Shown here piece after piece: positions 7,733 through 16,176 of a DNA stretch of 64,000 nt (its first letter is position 1; each line of letters opens with the position of its first letter). This DNA is from Psychrobacter aestuarii (GTDB lineage: Bacteria; Pseudomonadota; Gammaproteobacteria; Pseudomonadales; Moraxellaceae): contig NZ_CAJGYT010000001.1 of the NCBI RefSeq assembly GCF_904846035.1, forward strand, positions 1,240,001 through 1,304,000. Reading direction: 5' to 3'. The position numbers and the translations under genes are program-made. Below the pieces are notes generated by a model. The model saw nothing but the letters and a program-made list of their open reading frames with translations. It was not told the DNA's origin and did not search any database.

Positions 7733-9343
7733 TCAGTATTTTTGTTTACGCTGGGTCGAGGAGCCGATGTTCATCGCTTCGCGGTATTTGGCGACCGTGC
7801 GCCGTGCGATGTCAATACCATCGGCGAGCAGTGCGGCTTGAATGCGGCTGTCGGACAGCGGTTTTTTGGGGTTTTCTTGTTGAATCATCTGCTTAATCAT
7901 GGCGCTGATGGCGGTTGAAGAGATGTCGCCATCGCTGCTGCTGACGTGCGAGGAGAAAAAATGCTTGAGCGAAAACAGCCCTTGCGGGGTTAGGATGCTT
8001 TTACTGGTGGTCAGGCGTGAGACGGTGGACTCGTGCAATGACAGCTCTTCGGCAATGTCTTTTAAAATCAAAGGCTGCATGGCGGTCGCCCCATGTACCA
8101 AAAACGCCTGCTGGCGTCTGACGATACTACTGGCAACGCGCAGCAAGTTTTGGTTGCGCTCTTCGATGCTGCGGATAAACAGCCGTGCATCGCTCAGGTG
8201 CGTTTTTAGATACTGATTGGTGGGGCTGTCATCGCCACGCTTGATGAGGTTTGCGTATTCTTGATTGACCTGTAGCTTGGGCAAGGTGTCAGGATTTAGG
8301 CGCACGTGCCAGCCTGTGGCGTCACTGTCGCTCGCGCCCTGCCCGCGTACAGGCGTCACCAATACGTCTGGGATGTCGTAGCTGTCGGGCGCTTGCATGT
8401 GGTCGGGCTGAGCGTGGTAAAACGCTTGACCAGGGTGCGGGTTTAGGGTGCGCAGCACTTGCAGCGCTGGGGTAATGTGCTCAGGCTGTAACCCTGTGGC
8501 TTCGGTCAGTGCCTTGATGTTATTGGTGGTCAAGTGCTCGGTCGCGGTCAAGAGCTTTTTGGCATGCTCAAGATACGGCGTGTCGGTATCCAAGCGCGCA
8601 AGCTGTATACTTAAGCACTCGGTCAGTGAGCGCGCGCCCACCCCAAGCGGATCGCAAGATTGAATGATGTGCAGTACGGCGATGATTTCATCGGCATCAA
8701 TACTCGACTCCCACTGATAAAAGCTCGCCATGGTCTCAAAGCTGCGCAGCAACTCCTCCATATTAATGTCAATAAAACCCATGTCATCCATCGCATCGAC
8801 CAGATAATCAGCGATGAGCACGTCATTGGCAGATAGGCGCTTAAAATTCAGCTGCCAGCGCACGTGGTCTTGAATACAAGCACTCGTTGCCCCTTGATAG
8901 CTGTCCAAGTCGTCATCAAGGGACACTGTGCTGCGCGGCAAACTACCAATATCTAGGGTGCTAAAGCCATCCATATGTTCAAAGCCCTCGCCTGTACCGA
9001 ACGCCACGTCTGAGGCATCCTCATCGAGCGTGCCTTGTTGCAACTTGTCTAGGCTGTCTGCCACCGCCTCTGCCCCATCATCGAGTGAGACTGACGATGC
9101 GCGCTCGGTACTTGCGGTGTTGTTCCACGCCTCAAGGCTGCTTTGGCTGTCTTCATGCAAAGGTGCGCTTGAGTCGTGCTCGTCTTCAATGCGCTCTAAT
9201 AACGGATTGCTGTCAAGCTTGGCCTGCACTTCTTGCGCCAGCTCCAAGCTTGAGAGTTGCAGCAGTTTGATGGCTTGCTGCATCTGCGGGGTCAGCTTTT
9301 GCGAGGTGCTTAATGTGGCTGTCAGTCCAAATGACATACTCAT
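7733..9343 (-). CDS. rpoN: RNA polymerase sigma-54 factor
   Basis: 536 residues. The Gln-rich activator-interacting region I is at the N-terminus (QKLTPQMQQAIKLLQLSSLELAQEVQAKLDSNPLLE), followed by an acidic region II, the core-binding domain and, near the C-terminus, the RpoN box ARRTVAKYRE. Sigma-54 recognises -24/-12 promoters and needs AAA+ enhancer-binding activators. The start could be the ATG at 9343 or the one at 9337; neither has a clear ribosome site. hpf lies downstream on the same strand. The lptB and lptA genes that often precede rpoN are absent here. Confidence 0.95.
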   Translation of the reverse strand: MSMSFGLTATLSTSQKLTPQMQQAIKLLQLSSLELAQEVQAKLDSNPLLERIEDEHDSSAPLHEDSQSSLEAWNNTASTERASSVSLDDGAEAVADSLDKLQQGTLDEDASDVAFGTGEGFEHMDGFSTLDIGSLPRSTVSLDDDLDSYQGATSACIQDHVRWQLNFKRLSANDVLIADYLVDAMDDMGFIDINMEELLRSFETMASFYQWESSIDADEIIAVLHIIQSCDPLGVGARSLTECLSIQLARLDTDTPYLEHAKKLLTATEHLTTNNIKALTEATGLQPEHITPALQVLRTLNPHPGQAFYHAQPDHMQAPDSYDIPDVLVTPVRGQGASDSDATGWHVRLNPDTLPKLQVNQEYANLIKRGDDSPTNQYLKTHLSDARLFIRSIEERNQNLLRVASSIVRRQQAFLVHGATAMQPLILKDIAEELSLHESTVSRLTTSKSILTPQGLFSLKHFFSSHVSSSDGDISSTAISAMIKQMIQQENPKKPLSDSRIQAALLADGIDIARRTVAKYREAMNIGSSTQRKQKY

Positions 9344-9720
9344 GGCAGGTTTATTACACTCCGTTGTTTGACGATGGGCGCATCTGTGCGGCGATTATTG
9401 TTATAAGGCGCAGGTTTTTCTGAGTGGTTTTATGCGCTCATGACGATAGCATTTTTTGCGCCCATGTTGCTACGATAATTTCTATCTTAACAAACTTCGC
9501 GCACAATCCACGGGCGCGCGCTTTGCAGCTTGTTTTTTATCAATGATGGCTGCGTTTTCATACTTACGACCGTTATGGTGCGATAAGTCTATTGCCAGCA
9601 ATTTTATAACATTAATGTTCTGACAGATACGTTAGCCTAGAGGAATATGACGGGTGATACCCAGTATCTTTGTTAAATTTATCTTATTTTTATATTTAAT
9701 GCGATTACATAAGGAATATT
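9344..9720. other. Divergent intergenic region, rpoN / nitrilase-family gene
   Basis: 377 bp between divergent genes. I see an AT-rich promoter-like stretch at about 9669-9700 (TTGTTA then TATTTA) for the rightward gene and nothing coding. Confidence 0.4.
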
Positions 9721-10608
9721 ATGCAGCATTTTACCCATGAGCCACTATCCATTGCAGCGGTGCAGCTAAACAGTCAACAAGACCGCCGCGCCAATCTTGA
9801 GGTCATCACGCAGGCGGTTGCGGATGCAAGCGCGCAAGGCGCACAGCTGGTGGTACTGCCTGAAAACTGTTGCAGCATGGGCGCGCAATCGGCGACCGCC
9901 GCGCAGTTTGACGCGCTCTCAAGCACGCTGGCGCAGCTGGCGGCAAAGCACCAAGTACATCTGCTGGCAGGCACGCTGCCTTGCCCGTACCGTCCTGATG
10001 GTACGCCTGTTCCCGATGACCGCTTGCGTCAGGTCAGTCAGCTGTTCGCGCCCGATGGCACGCAGGTGGCGCGCTATGACAAGATTCATCTGTTTCAGGC
10101 AACGGTGGCGGACGATACTGGCAGCTATAATGAGGCGGCGACTTTTGAGGCGGGCACGCAGACGGTGGTTGCGCCGATCCGACTGGATGCAGGGACGTAT
10201 CATGTGGGGATGATGGTGTGCTTTGATTTGCGCTTTCCTGCCTTAGCGCAGCGTTTGCGGCAGGCGGGCAGTGATTTGTTAAGTGCGCCCTCAGCATTTA
10301 CTTATTTGACAGGGCAAGCGCATTGGTCACTGTTACTACGTGCGCGCGCACTCGACAGTCAGTGTATGGTGATTGGCGCAGCCCAAGGCGGCACGCACCA
10401 ATACCCAAGCCAAGCGGCGCGGCAGACGTGGGGGCACAGCGCAATTACACGCCATGATGGTACAGTAGCAGCGGATTATGCGCACAGTGCACTGACAGAG
10501 GTCAACGCGAAGCAGGGCTATGCGCTTATTATGGCGTCGTGTGATAAAGGCGCGCAAGCCTCAGGACGCGAGACGCTGCCGATTTTTAACTGTCATCGTC
10601 TGGCGTAG
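9721..10608 (+). CDS. Carbon-nitrogen hydrolase, Nit family (omega-amidase or deaminated-glutathione amidase type)
   Basis: 295 residues with the complete nitrilase-superfamily triad: Glu48 in VVLPENC, Lys121 in YDKIHLF, and nucleophile Cys167 in MVCFDLRFP. The YDKIHLF and CFDLRFP motifs place it in the Nit branch, whose members hydrolyse small amides such as deaminated glutathione, rather than among true nitrilases. TAAGGA lies just upstream of the ATG at 9721. It converges on xerC and their coding ends overlap by 23 bp. The exact substrate is inferred only. Confidence 0.88.
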   Translation: MQHFTHEPLSIAAVQLNSQQDRRANLEVITQAVADASAQGAQLVVLPENCCSMGAQSATAAQFDALSSTLAQLAAKHQVHLLAGTLPCPYRPDGTPVPDDRLRQVSQLFAPDGTQVARYDKIHLFQATVADDTGSYNEAATFEAGTQTVVAPIRLDAGTYHVGMMVCFDLRFPALAQRLRQAGSDLLSAPSAFTYLTGQAHWSLLLRARALDSQCMVIGAAQGGTHQYPSQAARQTWGHSAITRHDGTVAADYAHSALTEVNAKQGYALIMASCDKGAQASGRETLPIFNCHRLA

Positions 10609-11587
10609 TCATCGTGCGTGCCGCATGACGCACGGCGCGTGGGTGCGCGGTATCATAGACTTGCGTTAAACGCGTAAAATCAACGTGCGTATATATCTGC
10701 GTGGTGCCAATGTCGGCATGCCCAAGCATCTCTTGCACCGCGCGCAAGTCACCACTGTTTGAGAGCATGTGCGAGGCAAAACAGTGCCGCAATAAATGCG
10801 GATAGAGGTTTTGGTCGATACCAGCACGTTTTGCCGCGACTTTTAGCCGCTGCTGTACGGCGCGGGTAGTCAATCGCGTGCCGAGCTTTTCACTGATAAA
10901 CAGCGCCTCGTCCACATGTTCGCTCCAGAGGGCGCGGTGCGGCAAATAGCGCGCAATCGCTTCAAGCGCACGGCTACCGACAGGAACAAGGCGAACCTTG
11001 TTGCCCTTACCTGTCACGCGGACTTGCTGACGCGCTTGGTCAAGGTCGTGAATGTCTAAGGCGACCAGCTCACTGACGCGCAGCCCACTGCTATAAAGCA
11101 GCTCAAATATCGCTTTATCACGCAGCCAAAGCCGCGTCTGATTGGGCGTGTCGGGTGCTGGCTGGTCAAGCAGCTGGGTGATGACATCCATATCGGCAAT
11201 GCTGGGTAGCGCGCGTGCGCCGCGTGCCAACTGATAGCCGAGCGCAGGGTTGATACGCGCCTGCCCCTCATCAATTAGCCAACCATAAAAATGACGAATC
11301 GCAGAGAGCGCCTGCTGCATGCTGGCAAGGCTCAGATTGTCTTCTTCTAAGCGGTGGGTGACGTGCTGCGCCAACTGACGCTTATCACAGCGCGTCCATG
11401 TCAGACGACGCGCACACAGATGCCGTGCCAACTGAGCAACAGCGGCATGATAAGCGGTTTGGGTGTGCGGTGAGTGGTTTTCGCGTGCGAGGGTCGCAAG
11501 CCAGCGCTCGACAGGCGACATTAAGGCATCAAAAGCCTCAACATCGGCACTGTCATCGTCTGTCGGCGGGAGACGCGAGGCGGTCAT
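10586..11587 (-). CDS. xerC: Tyrosine recombinase XerC
   Basis: 333 residues. An N-terminal SAM-like core-binding domain (about residues 20-120) precedes the catalytic domain with the tyrosine-recombinase residues in SSGLRVSELVAL (Arg), GKGNKVRLVPV (Lys), LLRHCFASH (His-Arg), LGHADIGTTQIYTH (His and nucleophile Tyr). With XerD it resolves chromosome dimers at dif during division. It is the last gene of a lysA-dapF-xerC run; only 9 nt separate it from dapF, so cotranslation is likely. That context favours XerC over XerD. Its 3' end overlaps the convergent amidase gene by 23 bp. Confidence 0.94.
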   Translation of the reverse strand: MTASRLPPTDDDSADVEAFDALMSPVERWLATLARENHSPHTQTAYHAAVAQLARHLCARRLTWTRCDKRQLAQHVTHRLEEDNLSLASMQQALSAIRHFYGWLIDEGQARINPALGYQLARGARALPSIADMDVITQLLDQPAPDTPNQTRLWLRDKAIFELLYSSGLRVSELVALDIHDLDQARQQVRVTGKGNKVRLVPVGSRALEAIARYLPHRALWSEHVDEALFISEKLGTRLTTRAVQQRLKVAAKRAGIDQNLYPHLLRHCFASHMLSNSGDLRAVQEMLGHADIGTTQIYTHVDFTRLTQVYDTAHPRAVRHAARTMTTPDDDS

Positions 11588-11596
11588 CAGATGCCG

Positions 11597-12487
11597 TTAC
11601 GAGGCGCTGGGCGTCGGCTTCATACCTGCCTGCGCCATCAGACCATCGGGACTGAACACCCCTTCGTATACAAAGGCTGTCGGCCCTGTCATCATCACCG
11701 AGTAGCCTGGCTGCCAGCGGATAACCAAACTGCCGCCGTACAGCTGAGCGCGCACTTCTGCGCCTTCATCGAGCCAGCCTTCACGCACGCCTGTCGCGAC
11801 TGCCGCACACGCACCTGTACCACAGGCTTGGGTTTCGCCCACGCCGCGCTCATACACCCGCAGACGGATATGACGCTGGTTCATGACCTGCATAAAGCCG
11901 ACATTGACCTTGTCAGGGAATGCAGGGTGCGACTCAATCGCGCGCCCCAGTGTCTCGACGTCAGCATCAAGCACATTGTCTACGCGGATGATGGCGTGGG
12001 GGTTGCCCATATTGGCGACATACAGCTGCACGGGCTTGCCCGCCACATCCAGATGATAGGCGTTTTGGATTTTGGTGATGGCTTTTGGGGTAAACGGAAT
12101 CTCAGACGGCTCAAATTTTGGCTTGCCCATATCCACCTCGACCCACCCATAACGGTCGGTGCTCAAGGTAATCACCCCACTTGCGGTCTCTACACGGATA
12201 CGCTGCTTAAATGACAGTTTGCGCGCTTGCACAAAACGGGCAAAACAGCGTGCGCCATTGCCGCACTGCTCGACTTCGCTGCCATCGGTATTAAAAATGC
12301 GGTAGCTAAAATCCACATCAGGGCGCATGGGCGGCTCGACCACCAGCAGTTGGTCAAAACCGATGCCCAAATGACGATCGCCAAGCAGCTGCACCAATTC
12401 GGTGGTCAGCTCAAGGCGCTGCGTTACCAGATCAATGACCATAAAGTCATTGCCCAGCCCGTGCATCTTAGTAAACTCTATTAACAT
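11597..12487 (-). CDS. dapF: Diaminopimelate epimerase
   Basis: 296 residues starting [19 protein letters not shown], a hallmark of DapF. The two catalytic cysteines are in EQCGNGARC (Cys75) and [10 protein letters not shown] (about residue 220). The enzyme interconverts LL- and meso-diaminopimelate, giving the peptidoglycan cross-linker and the lysine precursor. The frame is open 40 codons further upstream but the conserved N-terminus fixes the start at 12487. Upstream lie a terminator for lysA and a promoter candidate, so dapF-xerC may be a separate transcription unit from lysA. Confidence 0.96.
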   Translation of the reverse strand: MLIEFTKMHGLGNDFMVIDLVTQRLELTTELVQLLGDRHLGIGFDQLLVVEPPMRPDVDFSYRIFNTDGSEVEQCGNGARCFARFVQARKLSFKQRIRVETASGVITLSTDRYGWVEVDMGKPKFEPSEIPFTPKAITKIQNAYHLDVAGKPVQLYVANMGNPHAIIRVDNVLDADVETLGRAIESHPAFPDKVNVGFMQVMNQRHIRLRVYERGVGETQACGTGACAAVATGVREGWLDEGAEVRAQLYGGSLVIRWQPGYSVMMTGPTAFVYEGVFSPDGLMAQAGMKPTPSAS

Positions 12488-12516
12488 ATCCGTGCGTCCT
12501 ATTCTATTTTTATGTC

Positions 12517-12546
12517 TGTATAATGGTAGCATGCTGTATGTTGCAA
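12517..12546 (-). promoter_or_regulatory. Candidate promoter of dapF-xerC
   Basis: On the minus strand TTGCAA (12546-12541), 18 bp, TATACA (12522-12517), about 30 bp upstream of the dapF start and downstream of the lysA terminator. Confidence 0.4.
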
Positions 12547-12595
12547 TGATAATGCACGCCGCAGTACACACCGCCCCAATTCTAACGTCCAGCGA

Positions 12596-12626
12596 TAAAA
12601 ATCCCATCGTTGCAACAACAATGGGA
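12596..12626 (-). terminator. Terminator after lysA
   Basis: Arms at 12602-12612 and 12616-12626 pair over 11 bp with one mismatch. On the minus strand the hairpin is followed by TTTTTAT. It lies about 100 bp after the lysA stop codon. Confidence 0.6.
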
Positions 12627-12722
12627 CGGCGTCAAACGACAAGTATCCGCGCTGTTTTGTTATGATGACTTATTATAGCAAGGGCTGCGCGTGCGTGCGG
12701 TAAGCGCAGCACCCGCAGGCAA

Positions 12723-14066
12723 TCAGCCTTGCCACAAACGCTCATCGCTGTAGAGTGCCTCGATGGTCTCGCGCGGCTTAATCAGCTGATGCTGCTCGCC
12801 TGACACCATGACTTCTGCGGTACGCGGGCGGGTATTGTAGTTGCTGCTCATATTAAAGCCATACGCGCCAGCGCCTGTCACCGCAAGCAGGTCACCCACT
12901 TGTAATGACAACACACGATTTTTTGCCAAAAAGTCACCCGTCTCACAAATCGCGCCGACGATGTCCCACGCCTGTGTGCCCTCAGTATCCATGCCGTTGG
13001 CAGGCAGGGTGCTTGGAATCACGCCCATTTCGGCTTGATAAAGTGCGGGGCGAATCAAATCGTTCATCGCCGCATCCACAATGGCAAAGTTCTTATGCTC
13101 GGTGGGCTTTAAGATATTGACTTCGGTAATCAAGATGCCCGCATTCGCCACCATACTGCGACCCGGCTCAAAAAACACGCTCAAGCCCAATTTTTGTAGT
13201 TTTGGCAACAGGGCATCAGCAAAATCTTTGATACTGACAGGCTGCTCATCAATGTAGCGCACGCCCAAGCCGCCACCCAAATCGATATGCTTGAGCATAA
13301 TGCCCTTGTCACGCAGCTGCTCAATCAGCTCAATCAATTTGTCTAATGCCGCGACAAATGGCTCAACCTGCGTCAGCTGTGAACCGATATGGCAATCAAT
13401 GCCAAGAATATCAATGTGCGACATTTGCGCGGCGCCTTCGTAGACGGCAATTGCTTTATCATGTGCGATGCCGAATTTGTTGTCTTTTAGCCCTGTTGAG
13501 ATGTACGGATGGGTGTTGGCATCGACATCAGGATTGACACGCAGTGAAATCGGCGCTTTTTTATCCAGCGTTTGCGCCACTTCATTGATGATAGACAGCT
13601 CACTAATCGACTCAACGTTAAAGCAGCCGATGCCTTGACTCAGCGCATATTCGATGTCGGCTGGGGTTTTGCCCACGCCTGAAAACACCACACGTGACGC
13701 CTGACCGCCTGCTGCCAAAACGCGCATCAGCTCACCGCGTGAGACAATGTCAAACCCTGCGCCTGCTTTCGCCAATACGCTCAAAACCGCAAGGTTAGAA
13801 TTGGCTTTTACCGCGTAGCAAATCTGATGCTCAATGGTTGAAAACGCTGTGCTGTACGCGTTGTAGACGTCCAAGATGGCTTGCTTTGAATACACGTAGC
13901 ATGGCGTGCCATAAGTCTGTGCCAACGCTTTGATACTCACCGACTCCATCTGTAACGCGTCGTCTTGATAGCTGAGTGCTGGCAGCTGCGCGCTCAAGGC
14001 GGCGGGGTCGATGTACAGTCCTGCCTCAGTTTGGGTGCTCACGGTGGCAGATTCACAATTACTCAT
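12723..14066 (-). CDS. lysA: Diaminopimelate decarboxylase
   Basis: 447 residues, PLP-dependent fold III decarboxylase. The PLP lysine is in ICYAVKANSN (Lys87), followed by GAGFDIVSRGEL, the HIGSQL motif, LGGGLGVRY and, near the C-terminus, GAICETGDFLAKNR with the Cys that completes the active site across the dimer. It removes CO2 from meso-diaminopimelate to give L-lysine. About 30 extra residues precede the usual start of the domain. It follows lptM by about 100 bp, the classic lptM-lysA-dapF order. Confidence 0.96.
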   Translation of the reverse strand: MSNCESATVSTQTEAGLYIDPAALSAQLPALSYQDDALQMESVSIKALAQTYGTPCYVYSKQAILDVYNAYSTAFSTIEHQICYAVKANSNLAVLSVLAKAGAGFDIVSRGELMRVLAAGGQASRVVFSGVGKTPADIEYALSQGIGCFNVESISELSIINEVAQTLDKKAPISLRVNPDVDANTHPYISTGLKDNKFGIAHDKAIAVYEGAAQMSHIDILGIDCHIGSQLTQVEPFVAALDKLIELIEQLRDKGIMLKHIDLGGGLGVRYIDEQPVSIKDFADALLPKLQKLGLSVFFEPGRSMVANAGILITEVNILKPTEHKNFAIVDAAMNDLIRPALYQAEMGVIPSTLPANGMDTEGTQAWDIVGAICETGDFLAKNRVLSLQVGDLLAVTGAGAYGFNMSSNYNTRPRTAEVMVSGEQHQLIKPRETIEALYSDERLWQG

Positions 14067-14166
14067 AACAATATCTCTAATTCAAACAAAAATTCAAAAT
14101 TAAACACTCAAAAGGACGTATAAACAGACGGCGCTTCGCCAGCCATTCAATAAGGCAGCCAACGCA

Positions 14167-14430
14167 TTAATAATCGTTGGGGTCGGCGCTCGCCTCTGGC
14201 AAGTCGTCCATCGTATCGTCACCCACGCGATCAAAGGCGTCGTCTTGCGGCGCGCTACCGCTGTCAATCATCTGCTGCCCCTCGTCACTGGCATTGCCCT
14301 CTGGCAAATACAAGTCGCCCTTTTGTCCGCAGCCCGCCAGCACAAAGGTGCTGCCCAAAACGACCACAGCGATAAGGCGCGCCAGCAGCGCGGTATAAGG
14401 CTTATCCGCCAACAAGAAAGAACCCGACAT
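14167..14430 (-). CDS. lptM: LPS assembly lipoprotein LptM (YifL)
   Basis: 87 residues. A signal peptide ends in VLAGC and is followed immediately by GQKGDLYLPEG, the short conserved motif of LptM/YifL. The remainder is acidic and low complexity. LptM helps the LptD-LptE translocon mature its disulfides at the outer membrane. The ATG at 14430 is preferred, with AAGGG about 10 nt upstream; the GTG at 14436 is also possible. Its position directly ahead of lysA is the usual one. Confidence 0.88.
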   Translation of the reverse strand: MSGSFLLADKPYTALLARLIAVVVLGSTFVLAGCGQKGDLYLPEGNASDEGQQMIDSGSAPQDDAFDRVGDDTMDDLPEASADPNDY

Positions 14431-14819
14431 AACCACACACCCTTACATAAACGATCAAGCGCACTGCCAAGAGCCGTCATATTACGGCCACACTATTTTA
14501 GCAGACAATAAGCCAAAAGCTGGACGCTTTGGTACAATAATAGCGCCGTGATAAGGCGCTCAGCATAGGCGTTTTATCATAGCATTAATCGATAATGCTT
14601 TGCGCAGATTGCACGGATTAAACAACAATTTTGTTACGCGTCATATGAGGCGCTGATGATGACAGGTGCGGTAGCGTTTTGTTACTTGACGGGTGCGCGA
14701 ATGCCCCCTTATAGTGATTTACAGCGTTTGCAGCCTGCGTTTATGCCAAGCTGGACACTGCCGCATGCCTGCTGCGTCGCACTTTTACGCAAGCGCCCCT
14801 CATTTTATAAGGACCTATT
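14431..14819. other. Divergent intergenic region lptM / ackA
   Basis: 389 bp holding the ackA promoter (14686-14715) and presumably the lptM promoter. No gene is supported. Confidence 0.5.
14686..14715 (+). promoter_or_regulatory. Sigma-70 promoter of ackA-pta
   Basis: TTGACG (14686-14691), 18 bp, TATAGT (14710-14715), giving a leader of roughly 95 nt before the ackA ATG. Confidence 0.5.
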
Positions 14820-16040
14820 ATGACTGACCGCCCTGCTGCAAGCGATTTAATTGACCCAACCTTGGTACTCAACTGCGGATCGTCTTCTATTAAGTATGCG
14901 CTGATTAGCGCCGACAACCGCACGCGCATCACAGGACTGGCTGAAAACCTCGGTCTCGACACCGCGCGCATCAAACACAAAAACCTTGAAGGCGAGACGC
15001 AAGAGATCAGCATCCCTGGCGGTCAGCATCAGTTGGCATTACAAAAGATTTTGGGCTTATTGGAGCAATACCGTTTTGTCGCGGTCGGGCATCGCGTGGT
15101 ACATGGTGGGCGTGAGTTCTCAGCCGCCGAGCGCGTGACCCCGCATGTCCTTGCGGAAATCAAACGCTTAAAAATCTTAGCACCGCTGCACAACCCCGCC
15201 AATGCCTTGGGGGTGGAAGCGGTCGAGGCGATTTATCCTGACATGCCGCAAGCCGTGGTTTTTGATACCGCCTTTCACCAAAGCATGCCGCCTGTGGCGT
15301 ACCGCTATCCGATTCCAAAGGCGCTGTACGATGAGCACCGTATCCGCCGTTATGGCTTTCATGGTACCTCGCACGCCTATGTCTCTGACCGCGCAAGCAC
15401 GCTTACGGATAAGACAGGCAAGCACGGCTGGTTGACCGCGCATTTGGGCAATGGCTGCTCGGCAGCTGCGGTGTATGACGGTGAGAGTCTGGACACCAGC
15501 ATGGGTCTGACGCCACTTGAAGGCTTGATGATGGGCACGCGCAGCGGCGATGTGGATCCAAGCTTGCACATTCACTTAAAGCGCACGCTAAACATGAGCC
15601 TTGAAGAAATCAACGATATGCTGAACAACCAAAGCGGGCTGTTCGGCATCTCAGGGCTGTCCAATGACATGCGTATGATTGAGCAGGCCGCCGCCGATGG
15701 TCACTCTGATGCTAAGCTTGCCATTGAAATGTTTTGCTACCATGCGGGTAAATACTTGGCAGCGCTCAGCTGTGCGCTACCGACCTTTACAGGTATTGTA
15801 TTTACGGGCGGTATCGGAGAAAATGCCGCCGACACACGCGCGCGTATCTTAGCGGTGATGCGCCACTTTGGTATCAAGGTGGATAATGACAAAAACGACA
15901 CCTTAATACGCGGCGCCGAGGGCAGCTTTCACAACGCCGATAGCGCCATTGAGCTGTGGGTGATACCGACCGATGAAGAGTACCGTATCGCACAAGAGAC
16001 GCGTGCGGCGCTCGGTATCGATACAACCGACAAAGCCTAG
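14820..16040 (+). CDS. ackA: Acetate kinase
   Basis: 406 residues of the ASKHA fold. Signatures are TLVLNCGSSSIKYAL at the N-terminus (acetate kinase motif 1), GHRVVHGG, VVFDTAFHQSMP, RRYGFHGTSH and FTGGIGENAADTR. It interconverts acetate plus ATP with acetyl phosphate plus ADP in the cytoplasm. TAAGGA at 14808-14813 supports the start. pta follows 136 bp downstream on the same strand, so the pair forms the reversible acetate/acetyl-CoA route; acs at 33-35 kb gives the high-affinity alternative. Confidence 0.97.
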   Translation: MTDRPAASDLIDPTLVLNCGSSSIKYALISADNRTRITGLAENLGLDTARIKHKNLEGETQEISIPGGQHQLALQKILGLLEQYRFVAVGHRVVHGGREFSAAERVTPHVLAEIKRLKILAPLHNPANALGVEAVEAIYPDMPQAVVFDTAFHQSMPPVAYRYPIPKALYDEHRIRRYGFHGTSHAYVSDRASTLTDKTGKHGWLTAHLGNGCSAAAVYDGESLDTSMGLTPLEGLMMGTRSGDVDPSLHIHLKRTLNMSLEEINDMLNNQSGLFGISGLSNDMRMIEQAAADGHSDAKLAIEMFCYHAGKYLAALSCALPTFTGIVFTGGIGENAADTRARILAVMRHFGIKVDNDKNDTLIRGAEGSFHNADSAIELWVIPTDEEYRIAQETRAALGIDTTDKA

Positions 16041-16176
16041 CACTCTTTGGTGAGTGCTGAGCCGTGCTATCTGCTCGGCACTTGCCATCCATGCCCATGA
16101 TTAACGCCAATAATCAACGCCAGTCACTTACATTTATGCCATCAGGTGCATTTTTGCCACCTGTCTAGGAGCCGTC

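Noticed and set aside
12402..12665. Plus-strand ORFs opposite the dapF start
   Set aside because: Antisense to the conserved dapF N-terminus; shadow reading frames.
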